Below are positions 7,795 through 14,483 of a stretch of 64,000 nucleotides of DNA, piece after piece. The notes beneath the pieces were generated by a model that saw nothing but the letters and a program-made list of their open reading frames with translations, searched no databases and was not told the DNA's origin. How positions within the stretch are numbered: the first letter of the stretch is position 1; each line of letters starts with the position of its first letter. Made by a program: the position numbers and the translations under genes. The stretch is from an uncultured Eubacteriales bacterium (GTDB lineage: Bacteria; Bacillota; Clostridia; Christensenellales; CAG-917). The DNA is taken from positions 1-64,000 of the forward strand of contig UQVO01000006.1 in the NCBI GenBank assembly GCA_900544575.1, read 5' to 3'.

Positions 7795-9500
7795 TCTTCC
7801 TCCTCTTCCTCCGTACGGGGCGCGAGGGTCTGTTTGAGTTTGGTGAGCGCCACTTTGGTTTCGGCGGTGGTTTCGCCGAGCAGGGAAGCTATCTCCTGCG
7901 CGACGCGCATCTGTTTTTTGATGACTTCGTCGGTCGTCGCCAGGGTTTCCAGCTTGACGGCGTTGAGTTTCTCGTCGTATTCCACGCTGTCCGTGATGTC
8001 CTTCATCACTCCGAAGAGCACCTTGTGCTCCTGCAACAGAACTATGGACAGCTCGATGTATTTCTTGGTGCGGTTGACGAAGACGCGCTTTTTGCTGACG
8101 TTCTTGCCCTTTGCCGCCGCCGCGATGAACTCTTCGCAGTCGAAGCAGTCGAAGGCGAGCATGCCGCGCACGTCGTGTTCCGTCACGCCGAGCAGCCGCA
8201 TCGCGCGGGTGTTGATGTCGAGGATTTTGAAATCGTTGTCCATCAGCACTATGCCGTTGGGCGTGTTCTGGATGATTTCGTAACTCATCGACTCCGCACG
8301 GCTGCGCATATATGGCAGGCACATCTCTATGTCCGCGTATCCGTTCAGCACGGCGATTGCCTTGTCGCGGCAGGTGGAATATCCGCACGCGCCGCAGTTG
8401 AGCTCGTCCTCCGGCGAATTCTTGCCCGTCTTGGCGAGTACTGCGCGGATGTCCTTTTCGCTCGGCACGAAGTCGTCGAGGATGATGCGGGGATGCCTTT
8501 CGGTGAGGTCAACCTTTTCCGTGACGACCGCGGGAGCCTCGGCGGCGCGCGCCGCGTATTTGCGCACGTCCTCGTTGCTCTTTATCGCGCCTCCCGGCGT
8601 CGCAAGACGGCAGGGACCGCCCACGCAGGCGTACTCGCAGCAGTTCATTTCGAGGAAGAGCCCCGTGAGGGAGTCGATTTCTTCCAGCACTTCGCAGCAG
8701 CGGTGCACCCCGTCCACGGCGACGTATTCGTAGCCCGCGGGCAGCGCGTCGAAGGACTTGATTATGCCGCGCGGAATGGGATAATAGCGCGCTTTGAGCG
8801 AGCCTTCCTCTTCCGCCTGTTTTGCCTGTATTTTGCAAAGGTCGATGTTTTTCTGTGCGAAAAGAGCGTTCAAATCCTCGAATGTGAGAACTCCGTCGAT
8901 GATTCCGCTCTCGTGCGCCTCGCGTTTTTTTGCAATGCACGGCCCGATGAACACTATCGCCGCGTCGGGATATCTCTTTTTGAGCATACGCGCGTGCGCC
9001 ACCATCGGGGAGGGCACGGGCGCGAGATATTTCAGCGCCTTGGGATAGTAGAGCTGTATCATCCGGTTGACTGCGGGGCAGGCGGAAGTGATGAAGTTCT
9101 TGAAGCCGCCCGCAGACAGCAGTCGGGCATATTCCTCCGTGACCGCCTTTGCGCCCACCGCGGTTTCTTCCACGACGGAAAAGCCGAGCATTCCCAGCGC
9201 CTCTTTCATTACGGCGAGGTCCTGCACGGCAAAACTCGACACGAAAGAGGGTGCAAGGCTCGCGACGACCCGACGTCCGCTTTCCAGCAAGGCGGTGACG
9301 GTGTCCGTTTCGCTGTGCACCTGTTTCGCGTTTTGCGGGCACACCAGAGTGCATTTGCCGCAGAGTATGCAGCGCTGCTCGATGATTTTCGCCTGGTGGT
9401 TCTCGTAGCGTATCGCCTTGACGGGGCACTCACGCAGGCACTTGAAGCAGTCCTTGCACTTGGCGTTCTTGAAATCCAGATACGGTGACGTGACGGGCAT
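7791..9500 (-). CDS. hfsB: Sensory [FeFe]-hydrogenase-like protein with PAS domain (group C / HfsB-like)
   Basis: A 569-residue protein built from two [4Fe-4S] ferredoxin motifs (CKDCFKCLRECP at 15-26, CILCGKCTLVCP at 44-55), an H-cluster domain (about 65-350), a further Cys cluster NCGACGYSTC near residue 370, a PAS domain (about 400-510) and a charged C-terminal helix ending in poly-Glu. The first H-cluster motif is TSACP (138-142): the proton-transfer cysteine of catalytic enzymes is replaced by alanine, as in known sensory hydrogenases. The L2 motif is IGPCIAKK. It probably senses H2 or redox state and signals through the adjoining phosphatase, whose gene overlaps by 4 bases. Confidence 0.87.
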   Translation of the reverse strand: MPVTSPYLDFKNAKCKDCFKCLRECPVKAIRYENHQAKIIEQRCILCGKCTLVCPQNAKQVHSETDTVTALLESGRRVVASLAPSFVSSFAVQDLAVMKEALGMLGFSVVEETAVGAKAVTEEYARLLSAGGFKNFITSACPAVNRMIQLYYPKALKYLAPVPSPMVAHARMLKKRYPDAAIVFIGPCIAKKREAHESGIIDGVLTFEDLNALFAQKNIDLCKIQAKQAEEEGSLKARYYPIPRGIIKSFDALPAGYEYVAVDGVHRCCEVLEEIDSLTGLFLEMNCCEYACVGGPCRLATPGGAIKSNEDVRKYAARAAEAPAVVTEKVDLTERHPRIILDDFVPSEKDIRAVLAKTGKNSPEDELNCGACGYSTCRDKAIAVLNGYADIEMCLPYMRSRAESMSYEIIQNTPNGIVLMDNDFKILDINTRAMRLLGVTEHDVRGMLAFDCFDCEEFIAAAAKGKNVSKKRVFVNRTKKYIELSIVLLQEHKVLFGVMKDITDSVEYDEKLNAVKLETLATTDEVIKKQMRVAQEIASLLGETTAETKVALTKLKQTLAPRTEEEEEE

Positions 9501-9562
9501 AATTTCCCCTTTCTCTCCTTATTTCGGGCATCGCCGCCGCATTACGCGGCGGCGGTGTAACT

Positions 9563-9811
9563 TCACATTGCCTTTTTGCAAATCACGTCGGTGAAGAGGT
9601 CGATGACGTTTTCGGGCTTGACCGCGAAGTAGTCGCCGTCCACCGTCACGCTCACTCCGTCCTCGCCGCACTTGCCCATACAGAAAGTTCCGCTGAGCTC
9701 GACGCGGTCGCCGAGGTTGTTTTTGTTGATGAGATACTGCAACTCTTCCACCACCTGTCTCGAACCTTTGAGGTGGCAGGAGCTGCCGATGCAAACCGTA
9801 ACTTTGACCAT
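9563..9811 (-). CDS. hfsA: Thioredoxin-like [2Fe-2S] ferredoxin (HfsA/NuoE-like)
   Basis: An 82-residue protein starting MVKVTVCIGSSCHLKGS, with the four cysteines spaced as in NuoE-type thioredoxin-fold [2Fe-2S] proteins: C7 and C12 in CIGSSC, and two more in FCMGKCGEDGV near residue 44. It should pass electrons to or from the H-cluster proteins encoded next. The ribosome site GGGAG precedes the start. It sits 19 bases after the kinase-like gene and 62 bases before hfsB. Confidence 0.86.
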   Translation of the reverse strand: MVKVTVCIGSSCHLKGSRQVVEELQYLINKNNLGDRVELSGTFCMGKCGEDGVSVTVDGDYFAVKPENVIDLFTDVICKKAM

Positions 9812-9830
9812 AATTTCTCCCTTTCAGGGC

Positions 9831-10583
9831 TCAGTCGTAGTCTACGACGTCCACCCAATGCAGCAGGAAATCCCTTTCTTCGGGCTTGCCTTTGACCATC
9901 TGGGAAGCGGCGACGATGGGTATCCATTTCTGCACATACTGTTTTGCGGTGTCGCTTTTGAGGCAGAACAGGTTGAGATATTTGTCCGCAAGCGCGCTGT
10001 CGCCGCTCAGCGAGAAGAGCAGATAAGTGCGCGCCGCGTCCGCGGAGGCGTTGCCCTGCGTGGCGTGCGACCAGTCGATGATGTACGCCTTGCCGTCTTC
10101 GTCGGAGATGATGACGTTGCTGGGGTTGAAGTCGCCGTGGCAGACCTTGTTGTGCTTGGGCATCGCTTCGAGGCGGGTGTGCAGGTCATAGCGGATGGTC
10201 GCCGTGAGGTCCGCCTCGGAAATCTTGCGGTTCATTTTGTCCTTCAACTTATTGAGAAGGGGAGCGCGCTTGGAGTGGATTTCCATTTGCAGGTCGACGA
10301 ACAGGTTGAGATATTCGTCGAGCTTGTCGGGGTTTTCCGCCATGAGCTGCGCGAGGGTCTTGCCCTTGATGTAGTCCATAACGATAGCCCAGCGGCCGCC
10401 CACCTTGGTGACTTCGGCGAGCTTGGGGATGTTCAGCCCCGTTTCCTCGACGCGCGCCTGATTGAGAGCCTCGTTCAGGATGTCCGCCTTGGAGTAGTGC
10501 TCGTCAAATACCTTGATGACTTTGTCGCCGTCGCGGTAAACGGTCTTGGTGTTGCGCACGGCGATGACCTTGTCGGTGTTCAT
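9831..10583 (-). CDS. Kinase-fold phosphotransferase (APH/choline kinase-like)
   Basis: A 250-residue protein of the aminoglycoside-phosphotransferase/choline-kinase superfamily. DGDKVIKVF near residue 18 holds the ATP-binding lysine, VCHGDFNPSNVI near residue 145 is the catalytic loop (HxDxxxxN), and AYIIDWSHA near 164 supplies the metal aspartate. It starts 9 bases after adhE with a GGAGGGAG site and lies 19 bases before the first hfs gene, so it is one transcript with both. The true substrate is unknown. Because the same operon encodes a PP2C phosphatase, a protein substrate is conceivable; a small-molecule kinase is equally possible. A distant paralogue lies at 19927-20772. Confidence 0.8.
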   Translation of the reverse strand: MNTDKVIAVRNTKTVYRDGDKVIKVFDEHYSKADILNEALNQARVEETGLNIPKLAEVTKVGGRWAIVMDYIKGKTLAQLMAENPDKLDEYLNLFVDLQMEIHSKRAPLLNKLKDKMNRKISEADLTATIRYDLHTRLEAMPKHNKVCHGDFNPSNVIISDEDGKAYIIDWSHATQGNASADAARTYLLFSLSGDSALADKYLNLFCLKSDTAKQYVQKWIPIVAASQMVKGKPEERDFLLHWVDVVDYD

Positions 10584-10592
10584 ACTCCCTCC

Positions 10593-13202
10593 TTATTTGC
10601 CGTAGTAGGCGTTGAGATACATTTGTTTGATTTCGCTCATGAGCGGATAACGGGGGTTTGCGCCCGTGCACTGGTCGTCGAACGCCTGCTCCGTCATATC
10701 GTCCAGTCTTGCGAGGAAGTCCTGTTCGTCGATGCCGTACTCGCGGATGGTCTTCTTGATGCCGACCTTCGCTTTCAGCTCGTCGAGAGCGGCGATGAGA
10801 TTTTCCAGTTTTTCCGCATCGTTCTTGCCCTTGATGCCCAGCGCGTCGGCGACTTCGGCATAGCGGGCGAGAGTGTGAGGATGGTCGTACTGCGGGAAGG
10901 TGCCCATCTTGGTCGGCACTTCCGCTGCATTGAAGCGCAGCACTTCGTCAATCATCAGCGCGTTTGCGACGCCGTGGGGCAGGTGATGGAATGCGCCCAG
11001 CTTGTGCGCCATGGAGTGGCACACTCCGAGGAACGCGTTCGCGAACGCCATACCCGCCATAGTGGCGGCGTTTGCCATCTTCTCGCGCGCTTCGGGGTCG
11101 TTTGCGCCGTTGTCGTAAGCGCGGGGAAGATATTTGAATATCATCTGCAAGCTGCGCAGCGCGAGGCCGTCGGTGTAATCCGTCGCCATCATGGACGCAT
11201 ACGCTTCGAGGTTGTGCGTGACGGCGTCGATGCCGCTCGCCGCGGTGAGCCCCTTGGGCGCGTTCATCATCATATCGGCGTCGACGATTGCCATATCGGG
11301 CATCAGCTCGTAGTCCGCGAGGGGATATTTCACGCCCGTCTGCTCGTCAGTGATGACCGCGAAGGGCGTCACTTCGCTGCCCGTACCGGCAGAGGTGGGG
11401 ACTGCGATGAAGTACGCCTTTTCGCCCATCTTGGGGAAGGTGTACACGCGCTTCCTGATGTCCATAAAGCGCATGGCAAGGTCCATAAAGTCGACCTCGG
11501 GATGTTCGTAGAGCACCCACATAATCTTGCCGGCGTCCATAGCCGAGCCGCCGCCGACCGCTATGATGCAGTCGGGCTCGAAAGCGCGCATCGCCGCGGT
11601 GCCTTCCTTGGCGCAGGCGAGGGTGGGGTCGGGCGCGACGTTGAAGAACGTGGTGTGCGCGATTCCCATCTCGTCGAGTTTGTCGGTGATGGTCTTCGTA
11701 TATCCATTATGATACAAAAAACTGTCCGTGACAATAAAAGCTTTCTTTTTTCCCATGACGTTTTTAAGTTCGTCGAGGGCGACGGGCAGGCAGCCCTTCT
11801 TTATATACACCTTCTCGGGTGCTCTGAACCACAGCATATTCTCTCTCCTTTCCGCTACCGTTTTGATGTTGACGAGGTGTTTGACGCCCACGTTTTCGCT
11901 GACGCTGTTGCCGCCCCAGCTGCCGCAGCCGAGGGTGAGGGAGGGCGCGAGTTTGAAGTTGTAAAGGTCGCCGATGCCGCCCTGCGAGGAGGGAGTGTTG
12001 ACGAGTATGCGGCAGGTCTTCATACGGTGGGTGTATTCGTCAATCTTGGCCTTCTGCGTCACCGCGTCGACATAGAGAGATGCGGTGTGGCCGTAGCCGC
12101 CGTCCGCGATGAGGTGTTCCGCCTTGTCGAGAGCGTCCTCGAAATCCTTGGCTCTGTACATCGCGAGCACGGGGGAGAGTTTTTCGTGCGCGAACTCTTC
12201 GGAGATGTCGACGCTGGTCACTTCGCCGATGATAATCTTGGTGTCTTCGGGAACGGTCACGCCCGCGAGTTCCGCGATTTTGGCGGCTTTCTGACCCACG
12301 ATTTTCGCGTTGAGAGCGCCGTTGATGATTATGGTCTTGCGCACTTTGTCCGTTTCTTCGGGGTTGAGGAAATAGCATCCGCGCGCCTGGAATTCCTTCT
12401 TGACCTTGTTGTAGACCTTGTCAAGGACGATGACGGACTGTTCGGACGCGCAAATCATTCCGTTGTCGAAAGTCTTGGAATGGATGATGCTGTTGACGGC
12501 AAGCAGGATGTCCGCGGTGTCGTCAATGATGGCGGGAGTGTTGCCCGCGCCCACGCCGACTGCGGGTTTGCCGCTGGAATACGCCGCCTTGACCATTCCG
12601 GGACCGCCCGTCGCGAGAATGACGTCCGACTCTTTCATAAGCAGGTTGGTCATTTCGAGGGAAGGGATGTCAATCCAGCCGATGATGCCTTCGGGCGCGC
12701 CCGCTTTGACCGCCGCTTCCAGCACGACTTTCGCCGCCTCGATGGTGCTCTTTTTGGCTCTCGGATGGGGGCTGATGATGATGCCGTTTCTGGTTTTCAG
12801 CGCGATGAGCGTCTTGAAGATGGCTGTGGAAGTGGGGTTGGTGGTGGGGATGACCGCGCCGACGACGCCCACGGGCTCGGCAATCTTCTTGATGCCGAAG
12901 GACTTGTCTTCTTCGATGACGCCGCAGGTCCTGGTGTGACGGTAGGCGTTGTAGATATATTCGGAGGCGTAGTGGTTCTTGATTACTTTGTCTTCAACCA
13001 CGCCCATTCCCGTTTCGGCGACTGCCATTTTGGCAAGCGGGATACGCTGCTGATTCGCGGCGGTGGCGGCAGCAAAGAAGATTGCGTCCACTTGCTCCTG
13101 CGTGTACTCGGCGAATTTTTTCTGAGCCTCGCGCACGCGAGCGATGGTTGCTTCCAGTTTCTCGACGTTGTCGACGACTTCATACTGTTTGCTCTCTTCC
13201 AT
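10593..13202 (-). CDS. adhE: Bifunctional acetaldehyde-CoA/alcohol dehydrogenase
   Basis: Reduces acetyl-CoA to acetaldehyde and then to ethanol, oxidising two NADH. At 869 residues it is full length. The N-terminal aldehyde dehydrogenase half (about 1-430) has the catalytic cysteine in DNGMICASEQ near residue 248. The C-terminal iron alcohol dehydrogenase half (about 450-869) has GGGSAMDAGK, GTGSEVTPFAV and the iron ligands in CHSMAHKLGAFHHLPHG. Its start lies 23 bases inside the end of rex, with AGGAGACC as ribosome site. Being directly after rex makes NADH/NAD control likely. Confidence 0.97.
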   Translation of the reverse strand: MEESKQYEVVDNVEKLEATIARVREAQKKFAEYTQEQVDAIFFAAATAANQQRIPLAKMAVAETGMGVVEDKVIKNHYASEYIYNAYRHTRTCGVIEEDKSFGIKKIAEPVGVVGAVIPTTNPTSTAIFKTLIALKTRNGIIISPHPRAKKSTIEAAKVVLEAAVKAGAPEGIIGWIDIPSLEMTNLLMKESDVILATGGPGMVKAAYSSGKPAVGVGAGNTPAIIDDTADILLAVNSIIHSKTFDNGMICASEQSVIVLDKVYNKVKKEFQARGCYFLNPEETDKVRKTIIINGALNAKIVGQKAAKIAELAGVTVPEDTKIIIGEVTSVDISEEFAHEKLSPVLAMYRAKDFEDALDKAEHLIADGGYGHTASLYVDAVTQKAKIDEYTHRMKTCRILVNTPSSQGGIGDLYNFKLAPSLTLGCGSWGGNSVSENVGVKHLVNIKTVAERRENMLWFRAPEKVYIKKGCLPVALDELKNVMGKKKAFIVTDSFLYHNGYTKTITDKLDEMGIAHTTFFNVAPDPTLACAKEGTAAMRAFEPDCIIAVGGGSAMDAGKIMWVLYEHPEVDFMDLAMRFMDIRKRVYTFPKMGEKAYFIAVPTSAGTGSEVTPFAVITDEQTGVKYPLADYELMPDMAIVDADMMMNAPKGLTAASGIDAVTHNLEAYASMMATDYTDGLALRSLQMIFKYLPRAYDNGANDPEAREKMANAATMAGMAFANAFLGVCHSMAHKLGAFHHLPHGVANALMIDEVLRFNAAEVPTKMGTFPQYDHPHTLARYAEVADALGIKGKNDAEKLENLIAALDELKAKVGIKKTIREYGIDEQDFLARLDDMTEQAFDDQCTGANPRYPLMSEIKQMYLNAYYGK

Positions 13203-13872
13203 GATTGGTCTCCTGTTTGTTGTTTTCTTCTTTTTTGAGTATTTCTTTGAGTTTTGCGGACAGCACCGCCAGCGATGCCGCCATATTCTCGTTTTTTACC
13301 GCAACGGTTTCGGGAAGGTTCAGCGTCACGGGGCAGAAGTTCCAGATTGCCCTTATCCCCGCCTCCACCAGCGCGTCCGCAGCCTTCTGCGCCTGCGACG
13401 CCGGCAGCGTCAGCACCGCGAGTTTCACGTTCAGTTTCCGCACCGTGCTCGTGAGTTTCTCGGAGGAGAGTATCTTCTTTCCGTGTATCTCCGTCCCCAC
13501 GAGAGAGGGGTCCACGTCGAAACCCGCGACTATGTTCAGCCCGTATTTCTCGAAACCGCCGTAACCCAGCAGAGCCTGTCCGAGTTTCCCCGCGCCGACC
13601 AGCACCGCGTCCTTTTCGTTGTCGTAGCCCATAAAGCTCTCAATGTCGCGAATGAGGTCGGGGATGTAGTAGCCCACTTTGGGTTTGCCTTCGCTCACCA
13701 CCGCCATCGAAAGGTCCTTCTTCACGACGGCGGGATTTTCCTGCATTGCGTCCGCAAGCCCGACGGATGAGATATACTCCGTGCCCTCCGCTTCCTTCTG
13801 TTTCAGATAGCGCAGATACCCGGGCATACGCTGCAACGTAGCAAGAGATAGTGTTTTGTCGTTTTCTGCCAT
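13180..13872 (-). CDS. rex: Redox-sensing transcriptional repressor Rex
   Basis: A 230-residue DNA-binding protein: an N-terminal winged helix (about 8-75, with LQRMPGYLRYLK and NPAVVKKDLS) and a Rossmann domain with VGAGKLGQAL near residue 95 that binds NADH. In this family high NADH releases the protein from DNA and opens fermentation genes. Start chosen at 13872 (MAENDKTLS), which matches the family's N-terminus; an upstream ATG 21 codons earlier would add an unrelated tail. It overlaps adhE by 23 bases. No clear TTGTTAA-N4-TTAACAA Rex box was found upstream. Confidence 0.93.
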   Translation of the reverse strand: MAENDKTLSLATLQRMPGYLRYLKQKEAEGTEYISSVGLADAMQENPAVVKKDLSMAVVSEGKPKVGYYIPDLIRDIESFMGYDNEKDAVLVGAGKLGQALLGYGGFEKYGLNIVAGFDVDPSLVGTEIHGKKILSSEKLTSTVRKLNVKLAVLTLPASQAQKAADALVEAGIRAIWNFCPVTLNLPETVAVKNENMAASLAVLSAKLKEILKKEENNKQETNHGREQTV

Positions 13873-13927
13873 AAGCGTTTTCCCGTCCCCGCGGACTTTT
13901 TCCGCCGCAGGTTGTCCCGCAAAAAAT

Positions 13928-13944
13928 CGATACAAAAAATATCG
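13928..13944 (-). promoter_or_regulatory. Inverted repeat in the rex leader
   Basis: CGATA (13928-13932) and TATCG (13940-13944) flank seven A/T-rich bases, 22 bases downstream of the -10 box. It could be an operator or a small hairpin. It is not a canonical Rex box. Confidence 0.4.
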
Positions 13945-13965
13945 TTACTTTGCGTGTCGATTAGG

Positions 13966-13994
13966 ATTATATGAAACGCCGCACCCTTTGTCAA
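13966..13994 (-). promoter_or_regulatory. Consensus promoter of rex-adhE-hfs cluster
   Basis: Perfect TTGACA (13989-13994) and TATAAT (13966-13971) with a 17-base spacer on the minus strand. The 5' leader to rex is about 85 bases. Confidence 0.92.
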
Positions 13995-14217
13995 CCGTAT
14001 TGGGGCGGGAAATAAAGAAAATTTTTCCCGATTTTGTGCAGAATGTATTCTTGCATATACAAGTCCGTGAAAATGTACGAATAACACTGCGCGCAGGGTA
14101 CACTTTTTTTGCGGTAAACAGCTCAGACGACAGGTTCGAAATGCCGTTGGTTTCCGACAGATACGTTCAACGGTCGCGTTTTATTGCGCTATTAAACAAT
14201 AAATTACATTATCAATC

Positions 14218-14246
14218 TTGCAAACCGCGGAGATGTGTGTTATATT
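14218..14246 (+). promoter_or_regulatory. Promoter of the structured element before the LRR gene
   Basis: TTGCAA at 14218-14223, 17-base spacer, TATATT at 14241-14246. Transcription would begin near 14253, at the first base-paired nucleotides of the hairpin that follows. Confidence 0.65.
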
Positions 14247-14250
14247 GACC

Positions 14251-14391
14251 TTGCGCTACAATTTAATAATTTTTCGATGTGCTCCACAAGGCAATTTTTT
14301 GTTGAGCCCTTCTTTTCACATCGAAAAAGAATTGTAGCGCAACTATGGGCGAGGCGAAATTGCACGCATCGCCTGAGGCGGCGCGTTTTTA
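14251..14391 (+). ncRNA. Candidate structured RNA or structured leader
   Basis: TTGCGCTACAATT (14251-14263) pairs perfectly with 14330-14342, and TTTTTCGATGTG (14270-14281) with 14317-14328; an inner GCTCCACAA/TTGTTGAGC pair closes the top. A second short GC stem (about 14367-14386) runs into TTTTT, which could stop transcription. The 13-bp and 12-bp perfect stems are far beyond chance. It may be a free small RNA, a regulated leader of the LRR gene, or a palindromic mobile element. No known RNA family was recognised. Confidence 0.55.
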
Positions 14392-14483
14392 TATATTCCG
14401 CCTTTCGCTGCGACCTTTTCCGCGTATAGCGCGACGAGGAATATCGAATGAGTACCGTGGGGCGGTGCTCTGAGGAGAGGATT

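Noticed and set aside
9831..10583. Aminoglycoside resistance gene
   Set aside because: Only the superfamily fold supports it. The operon context is fermentation, and the fold is shared by many kinases with other substrates.
9672..13238. A 1,188-codon open frame on the plus strand
   Set aside because: Antisense shadow of adhE and its neighbours, caused by codon bias. No family features.
13873..14000. A canonical Rex box upstream of rex
   Set aside because: No TTGTTAA-N4-TTAACAA-like site was found; only a CGATA/TATCG repeat, reported as a weak candidate operator.
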